Positions 23,470 through 32,276 are shown, counted from the first letter of the stretch. The stretch is DNA of 39,620 bases from Prosthecobacter debontii (GCA_945861385.1 CAMAUI010000034.1:1-39620), one strand, 5' to 3'. The notes: generated by a model not told the origin, from the sequence alone. Numbers and translations: made by a program.

Positions 23470-23769
23470 GCATGGCTTTCGGCAAAATGCTTTTGAGTGC
23501 TTCGGAGCAGATGCGGCGGGGTCGTGAGTCGTTGGTTGGATTTGAAGAAAATACATGCAAGCGCGCCCGGCTTTGTGCCGGAAGCAGTAACGGGCGGGAA
23601 GGCGGAACTGCGCGCTCCAAGCGCACACTTCACAAATCCCTGCCCCGTTGGAACCGGTTCCGGGTGCGCCGCCGCTCTCCCTCGGCATGTTCAGCAGCGC
23701 GCGGTTTTCAAGTGCATAGAGCCGAACCGTCCGCGCATGGTGCGGGAAGTTCCGGGGCGGGGTTCTTCC
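23470..23769. other. 300-base intergenic gap without a supported gene
   Basis: The gap lies between the esterase start and the stop of the next minus-strand gene. It holds no ORF with a recognisable protein pattern, no T-run terminator and no convincing promoter boxes. The open minus-strand frame extending upstream of the esterase is rich in Arg/Cys/Pro and looks fortuitous. Confidence 0.5.
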
Positions 23770-25221
23770 TTAGAGCGCCGCGTTGGTCGGCATGTAGCGG
23801 TAGAAGACCTCGAGCATCAGGATGCACAAAGTCGTGCGATAGACGTCGCCGGATTTGCCTGCGGGAGCGTGGCTGGCATTGCCGGAAACGGGCCAGCTTC
23901 CGTCGGGGTTCTGTGCGGCGGTGATCTCATCCTGAAACCAGCGATTCCACTTGTCCCATGCACCGCCACCAAACATGAGCGCAGCCTGTGTGTGGTAATA
24001 CCACGCGTAGAGATCGGCGGATGGCGCCTTGTATTTTACCGGGAACTGTTTGTCGGTTGATTCAATGATCCATCCCATGCCCTTGGTGAGCTTTCCACGC
24101 TCTCCTTTCCAGAACAGCGAGCACAGGATTCCGACGCCCGACAGGCTGTATTTGTCCTCCGGGCCGCGATAGCCGTAGCCGCCGTTCGGGCCCTTCACCT
24201 TGTCAAGATAGAGCATTGCCTTGTCGAGTGCAGCGTCCACGCCGGCAATTTTCAGACCAGTGAGGTGGCCGGCTTTGAGTGCCTGAATTTGCCAGCCACT
24301 GACTGAAAGATCGCCCGGGGATTTGTCGAAGCTGTACATCCAGCCGCCATCAGGGCCCTGCCCCTGCACGATGTGCGTGAGAGCCTGCTTGAGGAGTTCG
24401 ACCACACGTTCGTCCTTGGTCATCGTGAAGTACTCGCCCAGTGCGTAGGTGGCGATGCCCTGTTCGTAGGAACCCGGCTGCGTGATGTTCCCATCCGAGG
24501 TCAAGCGCCCTTGATGGGTTGTCCCGTTGGTGAGGAGCCATTCCACTGCCTTGGAAACGGTGACGCCGTATTGCTCGGACTCGGCAGTTTCCCCGTGGCC
24601 GAGGAAGCACAGAAATGCGAGGCCAGTCATCGCCGACTTATGTACATCACCCCATGAGCCGTCGGCGTTCTGATTGAGCCTCAGCCATTCGAGCCCGCGC
24701 AGCACAGCCAGTTCAGATGCCGGTTTCATCTTGTTCTGCTTCATCGCGGCTGCGCGTCCGGAGCCCGAGCGGCCGCCCATCGTCCCGGGGAGGCCTCCGA
24801 TGCCAGAGCCTATTCCCTTGGCGATGTTGCCAGTCGCCTTGGCGAGCTCTGCCACATCCGTTTTCAGGTTAATTGCCACCGCTGCAGGCGCGACTTTGAA
24901 TGTGTTGGTTGTAGCGGTGGTGCTGATGATGTCTATCGAGGGCGAATTAATCTTCGGTGTTTCCGGCGCGAATGACTCCGCGGGCACTGCATCCGCCGGC
25001 GATTCCGCCGCGGCTGGCAGGCTGTCGGGCGTTGCGATCAGGCCGTCCCCATCGGCAACGAAGTCTGGCGGATCCATGGTCGCCCTGTGGAGGACGATGG
25101 CGCCCAGCAGGATCACGAGGACGAGGTGCAGAACCAGCGAGAACGCAAAGTAGCGGCTGTCGGCGAGTTTCCGTTGGAAGCGTTCCTTGCCTGAGTCTTC
25201 GTGTTGGATGACGGCGTTCAT
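23770..25221 (-). CDS. Membrane-anchored squalene-cyclase/prenyltransferase-repeat protein
   Basis: A 483-residue protein. One N-terminal transmembrane helix (about residues 26-46, YFAFSLVLHLVLVILLGAIV) is followed by an Ala/Pro/Ser-rich spacer and a Gly-rich stretch (GIGSGIGGLPGTMGGRSGSG). From about residue 175 there are repeated alpha/alpha-toroid units with QW-like motifs: GLEWLRLNQNADGSWGD, GQGPDGGWMYSFDKS, KGPNGGYGYRG and AAQNPDGSWPVSGN. The fold is shared with squalene-hopene cyclases and alpha-2-macroglobulin thioester domains. I see no DxDD cyclase motif, so terpene cyclisation is unlikely; a binding or scaffold role outside the membrane is more likely. The ATG at 25221 has a good promoter close upstream (25241-25269) and almost no leader. 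Such proteins are common in Planctomycetes and Verrucomicrobia. Confidence 0.85.
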   Translation of the reverse strand: MNAVIQHEDSGKERFQRKLADSRYFAFSLVLHLVLVILLGAIVLHRATMDPPDFVADGDGLIATPDSLPAAAESPADAVPAESFAPETPKINSPSIDIISTTATTNTFKVAPAAVAINLKTDVAELAKATGNIAKGIGSGIGGLPGTMGGRSGSGRAAAMKQNKMKPASELAVLRGLEWLRLNQNADGSWGDVHKSAMTGLAFLCFLGHGETAESEQYGVTVSKAVEWLLTNGTTHQGRLTSDGNITQPGSYEQGIATYALGEYFTMTKDERVVELLKQALTHIVQGQGPDGGWMYSFDKSPGDLSVSGWQIQALKAGHLTGLKIAGVDAALDKAMLYLDKVKGPNGGYGYRGPEDKYSLSGVGILCSLFWKGERGKLTKGMGWIIESTDKQFPVKYKAPSADLYAWYYHTQAALMFGGGAWDKWNRWFQDEITAAQNPDGSWPVSGNASHAPAGKSGDVYRTTLCILMLEVFYRYMPTNAAL

Positions 25222-25240
25222 GATGGTTGGATTTGTTTGC

Positions 25241-25269
25241 AGTTAAGTGTGTGTACGGATTGGTGTCAA
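25241..25269 (-). promoter_or_regulatory. Promoter of the squalene-cyclase-repeat gene
   Basis: On the minus strand, a perfect -35 TTGACA (25269-25264), a 17-base spacer and -10 TTAACT (25246-25241). The -10 ends only 19 bases before the ATG at 25221, so the transcript leader should be about 12 bases and no Shine-Dalgarno sequence is visible. Confidence 0.7.
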
Positions 25270-25394
25270 ACGATCACACGGTTGGAAACGCGGAATCATT
25301 AGGCCGGGACAGGCCTTGTCAGAAAATTTTTTTGCGCCGGGAACATCCGCTGGTTTTCAGCGCGATTGTTTCCCAGAAAACGGATGTCCCGAAC

Positions 25395-26837
25395 TCATTT
25401 TTCCACTTTCTCCATGCGTGGATCGTCCTTTTCGACCCCGTTGTTCCAGTACGCGTTCATTTCCACAGCGGTGGGAACTTTTTGCGGGCGGACGACGCGG
25501 AAGCCGAGGAACTGGGCATCCGTATGGAACCAGTAACTCTTCGGGAGTTGCGGGTCCTGGCGTTTCCATTCCGGGTTCGACGACCGGCGTGAGGCGGCGC
25601 GGAGCAGGGCGGGGCTTTCATCATCCCATGAGCCGCCGCGTGCCACGTGGGGATATGGCTGGGCGGCTTTGTTCCAGGGATTGGCGGCGGGCATTTTCGA
25701 GTAAAACTTGGGGTCGTACTGATCCAGCGTCCACTCGATCACATTGCCGAGCATGTCGTGAAGTCCCCACGGGTTCGGCTTTTTTTTGCCCACTTTCTGG
25801 TACTTGAAGTCCGCATTCTTTCCCCACCACTCATGTTCGCCGATTTTTGCGGGCGTTGCCTCGTCGCCCCAATAATACGCCGTCGTGGTCCCCGCGCGTG
25901 CGGCGTACTCCCACTCGGCCTCGGTGGGCAGGCGGTGGAAGTGCCCCGTCCGCGCGCTCAGCCACTGGCAGTATTTGTTCGCAGCGTGTTGGGTCATCGA
26001 GATTGCGGGGAATCCGTTCGTCCCCATCCCGAAACTCATCTCCACGTAAGGCTGGGTGGGGTGGGTGGATTCGTCGGAGAGCTTCACATTTGGCGCCGCA
26101 GCCCCGGGGATTTTCCCGCCTTCGCGGTTCTTGCGCTCGTTGTCATGGTACATGAACAGCAGATACTCATCCCATGTCACCTCCGTCTTCCCCATCCAGA
26201 AGGCGGCGATCTCGATCTCCTTCTGCGGGCCTTCGTCCTCCTTGCGGCCCTTTTCGTTGGCAGGGCTGCCGATCGTGAATTTTCCGGAGGGGATCGGCAC
26301 CATGGCAAACGTGACATCCGTGCCGGTGATCGTCTCGTTGTAGGGCTTCAGCTCATCGTTCTTTGAAGCCGCCACGATGCTTTTGTGAATTTCGTCAATC
26401 AGCACCGGGGTATCGGTCGGATAGCGGGAGTCTCCCTGTTTCCGCGCTTGAAGCTTGATGTCGTCCGGCCACTTCGCGCCCTCATCAATCCAAGTTTTCA
26501 GCGTCCCGGTTTCCTCTTTTGTAAGGCGGCGGCTGCTTTTCTTTTTGATCTCCACCAATGGCGGCATCAGTTCTTCAGCATCATCCGGCGCGATCGTGGT
26601 TTTGTACACCTTCGATTTCGCGCTGTCGCCGGGGATGATGTATTTTCCGCGCACGGCAGTTTTCGCCGTGTCGAGCAGGTAGTCAGTCTCTCCCTTCTCC
26701 ACGGCGGTTGCCTTCGCGGTGTGGCAGCGCACGCAGTTGAACTCGAGGATGGGCTTCACCTCGGCGGCGAAGTCCACTGCCGCATGCAGTGCGGCTGTCA
26801 TCAGGATCGTGGTGGTCAGGGTGGCTTTCAGATTCAT
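25395..26837 (-). CDS. Exported heme-motif/formylglycine-generating-enzyme-like (SUMF1) fusion protein
   Basis: A 480-residue protein with a short signal peptide (MNLKATLTTTILMTAALHAA). Residues of about 28-120 form a cytochrome-c-like PSCyt1-type domain with heme motif CVRCH (C35, C38, H39) and MPPL as a likely distal Met region. From about residue 180 a full FGE-sulfatase fold follows: VPIPSGKFTIGSPANEKG, FWMGKTEVTWDEYLLFMY, RLPTEAEWEYAARAGT, LHDMLGNVIEWTLDQYD, VARGGSWDDES and FLGFRVVRP. No cysteine occurs in the C-terminal part where the catalytic pair of true FGE sits, so sulfatase maturation is unlikely; the domain may bind a partner. The ATG at 26837 is chosen because it starts the signal peptide. 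It is divergent from the cysteine-cluster gene, with 105 bases between starts. Confidence 0.88.
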   Translation of the reverse strand: MNLKATLTTTILMTAALHAAVDFAAEVKPILEFNCVRCHTAKATAVEKGETDYLLDTAKTAVRGKYIIPGDSAKSKVYKTTIAPDDAEELMPPLVEIKKKSSRRLTKEETGTLKTWIDEGAKWPDDIKLQARKQGDSRYPTDTPVLIDEIHKSIVAASKNDELKPYNETITGTDVTFAMVPIPSGKFTIGSPANEKGRKEDEGPQKEIEIAAFWMGKTEVTWDEYLLFMYHDNERKNREGGKIPGAAAPNVKLSDESTHPTQPYVEMSFGMGTNGFPAISMTQHAANKYCQWLSARTGHFHRLPTEAEWEYAARAGTTTAYYWGDEATPAKIGEHEWWGKNADFKYQKVGKKKPNPWGLHDMLGNVIEWTLDQYDPKFYSKMPAANPWNKAAQPYPHVARGGSWDDESPALLRAASRRSSNPEWKRQDPQLPKSYWFHTDAQFLGFRVVRPQKVPTAVEMNAYWNNGVEKDDPRMEKVEK

Positions 26838-26942
26838 GGATAAAGAATGCGTGCCCATCCTGTATCCCGGCATCCCGCTCCCAGCGTCAAGCCCCGGCAC
26901 AATCCCGTTGACGGTTCGCCGCGGGAAGGAAATCCATCCCCC

Positions 26943-27290
26943 GTGCATTACGACATCCACTACGAATGCCAGCGATGCACGGCTTGCTGCCGCTGGCCCG
27001 GCACTGTCGCGCTCACCGATGCGGATACCGCCGCCATCGCAGCGCATCTCGGGATGGACGAGCGCACTTTCATCCAGCGCCACACACGCATCCGCCCCGA
27101 TCGCCGGGGTCTTTCGCTGCTGGAGAAGGAAGACCACTCCTGCGAATTTCTCGGTGGCAACGACTGCGCGATTCAACCTGTGAAGCCGGAGCAGTGTCGG
27201 CGTTTTCCGAATCACTGGCACTTTCCCGGCTGGCGGGAGAAATGCCACGCCGTTCCAACGCTCCACAAAGATCCGCAACCGCCGACGTGA
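26943..27290 (+). CDS. YkgJ-family cysteine-cluster protein
   Basis: A 115-residue protein with the cluster CQRCTACCRWPG near the N-terminus, then CEFL, CAIQPVKPEQCRRFPNHW and a last Cys in WREKCHAVPTL. This arrangement is that of the YkgJ/UPF0153 zinc- or iron-chelating family, whose exact role is not established. The GTG at 26943 is chosen because a purine-rich site (gggaagga, 26923-26930) lies just upstream and the protein then starts right before the cluster, as in relatives; an ATG at 26847 would add 32 unrelated residues. It precedes the MoxR gene by 87 bases on the same strand. Confidence 0.85.
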   Translation: MHYDIHYECQRCTACCRWPGTVALTDADTAAIAAHLGMDERTFIQRHTRIRPDRRGLSLLEKEDHSCEFLGGNDCAIQPVKPEQCRRFPNHWHFPGWREKCHAVPTLHKDPQPPT

Positions 27291-27377
27291 GCCCGCCGGC
27301 CGCGCGAATCCCCGGAAACGCGCCTTGCACGCGGCGTGGAAAATGGAGATTGCTGGCCGCCAGAACACGACAAACCC

Positions 27378-28379
27378 ATGAGCGACATCGCAGCACTCCA
27401 GGCCGAGGCACAAAAGTTCCGAGAGGATTTCCAGCGGCTGCGCGAAAGTGTCGGGCGCGTGATCGTGGGCCAGCAGCGGGTGGTCGAGGGTGTGCTCACG
27501 GCGGTCGTGGCGGGCGGCAATGTACTCCTCGAGGGTGTGCCAGGTCTCGGCAAGACGGAGCTGGTGAAGGCGCTCGCGCGGGCGCTGGATCTCGAGTTCC
27601 GGCGGATCCAATTCACCCCGGATCTCATGCCTGCGGACATCATCGGGACGACCGTGATGAGCGCGGGCGCGGACGGGCGGTACCAGTTTGAATTCCGGCG
27701 CGGGCCGATTTTCACACAGCTCCTGCTCGCGGACGAGATCAACCGCGCGACTCCGAAGACGCAGAGTTCGCTGCTGGAAACAATGCAGGAGGGCAGCGTG
27801 ACGGTGGGCGGGCAGACCCATGTTTTGCGGCCCCCGTTCTTCGTCCTCGCGACTCAGAATCCGCTGGAGCAGGAAGGCACGTATCCGCTTCCCGAGGCGC
27901 AGCTCGACCGGTTCATGTTCAAGATCAACGTGCCGTTCTTGAACCGCGCGGAACTGAACGAGGTCGTGCGCCGGACGACGCTCGGCGGTGGCGTGGACGT
28001 GCCGCGCATCATGAGCGGCGACCGGATCATGGAACTCCGCGGCATTTTGGAAAAAGTGGTCGTAGCCGATCCGCTGCGCGACTACGCGGTGAGGCTGGTG
28101 CTCGCCACGCATCCGGATGCGCAGGAGAGCGGCGGGACGGTGAAGCGATTTGTAAAATGGGGCGCATCCCCACGCGCCGCGCAGGCGCTGCTCCGCGGGG
28201 CCAGGGTGCGCGCGCTGGCGGAGGGCCGGGCGCATGTCGCGTTTGACGACGTGCGTTATTTTGCGCCGGAGGTCCTGTGCCATCGCGTGCTGCTGAATTA
28301 CGATGGTCTCGCGGAAAACCTGAGCGTGCCGGGTCTGATCACCGAGGTCGCCGCAGCGGTGCCGGAGCAGGCGGCGTAA
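27378..28379 (+). CDS. MoxR-family AAA+ ATPase
   Basis: A 333-residue protein. Walker A is GVPGLGKT at residues 53-60 and Walker B is LLLADE at about 115-120, followed by INRATPKTQSSLLETMQEGS, the typical MoxR insert, then sensor region FFVLATQNPLEQEGTYPLPE and AQLDRFMFKINV. MoxR ATPases act as chaperones for VWA/DUF58 partner proteins in metal insertion, envelope or stress functions. The DUF58 gene begins 9 bases downstream, the standard pairing. The ATG at 27378 is preferred to one at 27336, which would add 14 residues. A VWA membrane protein that could be the third partner is encoded at 34058-37174 on the opposite strand, not in the same operon. Confidence 0.94.
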   Translation: MSDIAALQAEAQKFREDFQRLRESVGRVIVGQQRVVEGVLTAVVAGGNVLLEGVPGLGKTELVKALARALDLEFRRIQFTPDLMPADIIGTTVMSAGADGRYQFEFRRGPIFTQLLLADEINRATPKTQSSLLETMQEGSVTVGGQTHVLRPPFFVLATQNPLEQEGTYPLPEAQLDRFMFKINVPFLNRAELNEVVRRTTLGGGVDVPRIMSGDRIMELRGILEKVVVADPLRDYAVRLVLATHPDAQESGGTVKRFVKWGASPRAAQALLRGARVRALAEGRAHVAFDDVRYFAPEVLCHRVLLNYDGLAENLSVPGLITEVAAAVPEQAA

Positions 28380-28388
28380 TTTTTTCCC

Positions 28389-29276
28389 GTGGGAACGCCG
28401 CCGCAACTGACCTCGCTGCTGAGCAACCGGGATCTCGACCGACTCGGGCGGCTGCGGTTGAATGCGACGCGACGGTTCACCAATCGCGCCCGCGGCGAGC
28501 ATCTCGCGGCGAAGGGCGGGACGAGCACGGAGTTCTGTGATTTCCGCGATTACTCGCCGGGGGATGATGTGCGGTTTGTGGACTGGAACATCTTCGCGCG
28601 GATCAACCGGCCGTACTTGAAGCAGTTTCACATGGAGGAGGAAATGCACGTGGTGCTGCTCGTGGATGCGAGCACTTCGATGACCTTTGGCGGGAAGCTG
28701 GAGCTTGCCCGGCAGCTTGCGGCGGCGCTCGGTGTGATCGGGCTTCGCGGCTCGGAGAAAGTGAGCGCCTATGCGATCGGCGGGCCGGGTGGCGTGTTGC
28801 GGCCATGCACGGGGCGTGCGAGCCTCGGGAAGTTATTTCGTTTTATCGAGAGCATCCCCGGCGGCGGGGATCAGCCGGTGGATCTCGGGATCGAGGCGTT
28901 CCTCCGCCAGCACAGGGGGCGCGGAGTGGTGGCGGTGGTGTCGGATTTTCTCACGGGCGGTGACATCAAGCGTGCGTTCAGTCTGCTCCACAATGCGGGG
29001 CTGGAGATTTTCGCGCTGCAATTGCTGTCGCCGGCGGAAATCGAGCCCGACGTGACGGGCGATTTCCGGCTCGTGGATTGTGAGACCGACGGTACGCTCG
29101 ACGTGAGCAATGCCGGGGATCTGCTCGCGCTTTACCACGAATACCGCAACGCCCACGCGGCGAACCTCGCGGCGCTCTGCCGGCAGCGGAGCGGACGGTT
29201 TGTCTCCGCCAGCTCCGCCGAGCCGTTTGAGCGCGTATTTTTCGAGACGCTGCGACGGAAGGGCTGGGTGGCGTAG
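28389..29276 (+). CDS. DUF58/VWA-like protein, MoxR partner
   Basis: A 295-residue soluble protein. The DUF58 signature is clear: RARGEHLAAKGGTSTEFCDF, RDYSPGDDVRFVDWNIFARI and YLKQFHMEEEMHVVLLVDAS. A MIDAS-like DASTSM follows at the first strand of a VWA-like fold, and VAVVSDFLTGGDIKRAFSLL lies in a later strand. DUF58 proteins are clients or adaptors of MoxR ATPases. The start is a GTG at 28389, 9 bases after the moxR stop, supported by the tight spacing. dxr follows after 71 bases. Substrate and pathway cannot be read from the sequence. Confidence 0.92.
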   Translation: MGTPPQLTSLLSNRDLDRLGRLRLNATRRFTNRARGEHLAAKGGTSTEFCDFRDYSPGDDVRFVDWNIFARINRPYLKQFHMEEEMHVVLLVDASTSMTFGGKLELARQLAAALGVIGLRGSEKVSAYAIGGPGGVLRPCTGRASLGKLFRFIESIPGGGDQPVDLGIEAFLRQHRGRGVVAVVSDFLTGGDIKRAFSLLHNAGLEIFALQLLSPAEIEPDVTGDFRLVDCETDGTLDVSNAGDLLALYHEYRNAHAANLAALCRQRSGRFVSASSAEPFERVFFETLRRKGWVA

Positions 29277-29347
29277 CGCGGCGGGCTTGCCTTGGGCGGG
29301 TCGCTTTCCGAAGGTCGCGTCATGATCCACCGTCCGAACTTCCGCGC

Positions 29348-30505
29348 ATGAGCAAGCGCCGTGTTGTCATTCTCGGGAGCACCGGGAGCATTGGCGAGAG
29401 CGCGCTGAAAGTTGCCCGCGATCTGCCGGAGCGCATGGAAGTCGTGGGGCTTGCGGCCGGGAAAAACGCCGCGCGTCTGCTGGAGCAGGCGCGCGAATTC
29501 AAGCCGCGTGCGATTTCATGCACCGACCCTCGGGACATCGAGGCCGGCGCGAAGGCGGCGGGTTGCGCGGTGTTCGCGGGTGATGACGGTTTGTGCGAAC
29601 TCGCGGCGCTGCCGGAGGCTGACATGGTCCTCATCGCCATCGTCGGGATCGCCGGCCTGCGGCCTGTCCTTGCAGCGATCGCGGCGGGGAAGGACATCGC
29701 CATCGCGAGCAAGGAAATCCTCGTGATGGCCGGGGAGGCCGTGATGAGCGCCGCACGCGCGAAGGGCGTGCGTGTGCTGCCGGTGGATAGCGAGCACAAC
29801 GCGATTTTCCAATGCCTCGAAGGCCGGACCAGCGACCAGGTGCGGCGGATCATCCTCACGGCGAGTGGCGGGCCTTTCCGGACGTGGCCGGCTGCGGATC
29901 TCGAAAAAGTGACCGTCGGGCAGGCGCTCAAGCACCCGACGTGGACGATGGGCGCGAAGATCACGATTGATAGCGCAACACTATTCAACAAGGGCCTCGA
30001 GATGATCGAGGCGCGCTGGTTGTTCGATGTGGAGATGGCGCGCGTGGATGTGGTCGTGCATCCGCAAAGCATCGTGCATTCGATGGTCGAATTTGTGGAC
30101 AACTCGGTGCTCGCGCAGCTTTCGGTGACGGACATGTGCTTCCCGATCCAGTACGCCGTGACGTGGCCGGAGCGCGTGCCGAACCGTCTTCCTGCGGTAG
30201 ATTTCGCCTCACTGGGACAACTCACGTTCGAGGGGCCGCGGCGGGATGTATTTCCGGCGCTTGATCTCGCGCGATGGGCGGGCGAAGCCGGCGGCACGCT
30301 GCCGGCGGTGCTGAATGCCGCAAATGAAGTCGCCGTCGCCGCCTTTCTCGGGGAGCGCTGCGGTTTCCCCGCGATCTGGCGCACCGTCGAAAACGTGATG
30401 CACTCTCACACCAACAAACCCCACGCCTCGCTCGCGGAAATCATCGCTGCCGACTCATGGGCGCGCGCCCGAGCAGTGGAAAAAATCGCCACACTCGGGA
30501 AGTAG
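29348..30505 (+). CDS. dxr: 1-deoxy-D-xylulose 5-phosphate reductoisomerase
   Basis: A 385-residue cytosolic enzyme converting DXP to MEP with NADPH, the first committed step of the MEP isoprenoid pathway. The NADPH loop GSTGSIGES is at residues 10-18. Metal ligands are in LPVDSEHNAIFQ, and the active-site segments ASGGPFR and HPTWTMGAKITIDSATLFNK are intact. Length matches the family (E. coli 398). The ATG at 29348 fits the usual N-terminus. It is followed by the site-2 protease gene and ispG on the same strand, so two MEP-pathway enzymes are in one cluster. A ttgaca at 30509, just after its stop, lacks a good -10, so a separate promoter for the next gene is uncertain. Confidence 0.97.
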   Translation: MSKRRVVILGSTGSIGESALKVARDLPERMEVVGLAAGKNAARLLEQAREFKPRAISCTDPRDIEAGAKAAGCAVFAGDDGLCELAALPEADMVLIAIVGIAGLRPVLAAIAAGKDIAIASKEILVMAGEAVMSAARAKGVRVLPVDSEHNAIFQCLEGRTSDQVRRIILTASGGPFRTWPAADLEKVTVGQALKHPTWTMGAKITIDSATLFNKGLEMIEARWLFDVEMARVDVVVHPQSIVHSMVEFVDNSVLAQLSVTDMCFPIQYAVTWPERVPNRLPAVDFASLGQLTFEGPRRDVFPALDLARWAGEAGGTLPAVLNAANEVAVAAFLGERCGFPAIWRTVENVMHSHTNKPHASLAEIIAADSWARARAVEKIATLGK

Positions 30506-30615
30506 AAATTGACAGGGAATGTATGGGTCGTTCATTCGCTTGATGAATTGCGCTGATTTGCAGAAATCCGTGTGCAACCCCCGCACATTGCGCTAAACCT
30601 CCCCGCTAGTCGCAA

Positions 30616-32271
30616 ATGGACACTTTTTTCAGCATTCTCAAAGTCATCGGCATCATCCTCGAGGTAGTCCTCATTTTTAACCTGCTCATTTTTGTCCATG
30701 AGCTTGGCCACTTCCTCGCTGCGAAATGGCGCGGGCTCTATGTGGAGGAGTTCGCGCTGTGGTTCGGCAAGCCGCTGTGGAAAAAGAAAATCGGCGGCGT
30801 GACCTACGCGATCAACTGCATCCCCGCCGGCGGTTACGTGAAGCTCCCGCAGATGGCGCCGATGGAGAGTCTCGAGGGCAAAAGCGAGGATCTCCCGCCG
30901 GAGGCCCGCAAGCCGATCAGTGCCCTCGACAAGATCATCGTGGCCTTCGCCGGGCCGCTGTTCAGTTTTCTGCTGGCGTGTGTGTTCGCTGTGATCGTCT
31001 GGCAGATCGGGCGACCGATGGCGGAGCGGGAATCCTCGGTCGTCATCGGCGAAGTCCAAAAGGGTTCGCCAGCCGCTGAGGCCGGTCTGCTCCCTGGGGA
31101 TGAGATCGTGGCGGTGGACGACATCCGGGTGAACCGTTTCATGGGGCAGGGGAAGGATGCGATCCTGTGGCGTGTGGTGCGCAGCGAGGGAGAGACCGTG
31201 AAATTTACGGTGCGCCGCAATGGGAAGGAGATGGATTTCAATCCGGCCCCGCGAATTCCTGGGACAAAGTTCTACGAGCGCAAGGGCACGCGCACTGTCG
31301 GCATCATCCCATCGGTGACGCCCCTGATCGGAAAAGTCGAGGAAGGCAGTCCGGCGGCGGTGGCGGGACTGAAGAAGGGCGATTTCATCACCCATGTGAA
31401 CGGCGTTCAGCTCTACAGCGAGATGGGGATCTCCGAATTTGTCCGCGACAATCCCGGCGTGCCGACCGTCCTCTCCGTCGAACGGGGAGGGAAGACGATC
31501 GAGGTTCCATTCAAGCTCGGCCTGCCGAAAGTTTCCGCGAATGGCGTCGTGAAGGACAGCCCTGCGGAAAAGGCGGGCCTGCGGGGTGGCGATGTCATTG
31601 TGAGCATGGATGGCAAAGCGTCCGGATCAACCTCCTCGCTCATGCAATATATCGGCTCGCGCAAGGATGCTGCGATTGACTTTGTTGTCAGGCGGGGTGG
31701 TGGCGAGGAGAAGCTGACGATCAAGCCGGCATTCCACGCTGACGCGCAGAGGTTCATGGTTGGCGCCGCATTTGAGGACGAGGACGGTATCACCTTCGAC
31801 ATCTACGGCCGGGGCAGGACCGTGCATCCCGGCCCGCTCGAACAAATCGAAATCAGCGTGGGCGCGATCGTGAACACCATTGAGGCTGTCGCATCGAGCA
31901 AGAGCGACATCAAGCTCCAGCACATGGGCGGGCCGGTGATGATGATGAATGTCTATTACCGGCTTTTCGAGCAGGATGATGGCTGGAAGCTGGCGCTGTG
32001 GTTCAGCGTGCTGCTCAACGTGAACCTCGCGCTCCTCAACATGCTGCCGCTGCCTGTCCTCGATGGCGGTCACATCACTCTCGCCATCGTTGAGGCGTTG
32101 CGCCGGAAGCCCGTGAACTTGAGGCTGCTCGAATGGGTCCAGACCGCCTGCGCGATGCTGATCATCGGTTTCATGCTCTACGTCACTTTCTATGACACGC
32201 AGGACCTTTTCGGCGGCAAGGACCGGAATAAATTCCATTACGGCACGCCTCCAGCCGAGAACGCCAAGTAG
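30616..32271 (+). CDS. rseP: RseP-type site-2 zinc metalloprotease with three PDZ domains
   Basis: A 551-residue inner-membrane protease, the family that cleaves anti-sigma factors and signal-peptide remnants within the membrane. The zinc motif HELGH is at residues 28-32 in the first helix and the second active-site motif LPLPVLDGGH lies near the C-terminus in a later helix. Between them are three PDZ-like units, each with the GSPAxxAGLxxGD pattern: GEVQKGSPAAEAGLLPGDEI, GKVEEGSPAAVAGLKKGDFI and GVVKDSPAEKAGLRGGDVIV. E. coli RseP has two PDZ domains and 450 residues, so this protein is longer. dxr lies 110 bases upstream and ispG starts 5 bases downstream, a neighbourhood familiar from other bacteria where rseP sits beside dxr. 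Confidence 0.94.
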   Translation: MDTFFSILKVIGIILEVVLIFNLLIFVHELGHFLAAKWRGLYVEEFALWFGKPLWKKKIGGVTYAINCIPAGGYVKLPQMAPMESLEGKSEDLPPEARKPISALDKIIVAFAGPLFSFLLACVFAVIVWQIGRPMAERESSVVIGEVQKGSPAAEAGLLPGDEIVAVDDIRVNRFMGQGKDAILWRVVRSEGETVKFTVRRNGKEMDFNPAPRIPGTKFYERKGTRTVGIIPSVTPLIGKVEEGSPAAVAGLKKGDFITHVNGVQLYSEMGISEFVRDNPGVPTVLSVERGGKTIEVPFKLGLPKVSANGVVKDSPAEKAGLRGGDVIVSMDGKASGSTSSLMQYIGSRKDAAIDFVVRRGGGEEKLTIKPAFHADAQRFMVGAAFEDEDGITFDIYGRGRTVHPGPLEQIEISVGAIVNTIEAVASSKSDIKLQHMGGPVMMMNVYYRLFEQDDGWKLALWFSVLLNVNLALLNMLPLPVLDGGHITLAIVEALRRKPVNLRLLEWVQTACAMLIIGFMLYVTFYDTQDLFGGKDRNKFHYGTPPAENAK

Positions 32272-32276
32272 CGCGC

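Noticed and set aside
23770-25221. Squalene-hopene cyclase enzyme
   Set aside because: Only the repeat fold is present; no DxDD motif, and a membrane anchor with a low-complexity spacer precedes it.
26838-28649. Upstream extension of the heme-motif/FGE gene on the minus strand, giving over 1000 residues
   Set aside because: It runs antisense through the YkgJ, MoxR and DUF58 genes; the signal peptide starts at 26837.
30509-30537. Promoter for rseP at ttgaca 30509-30514
   Set aside because: The -35 is perfect but the hexamer 17 bases downstream (tcattc) is a poor -10, so I did not list it.
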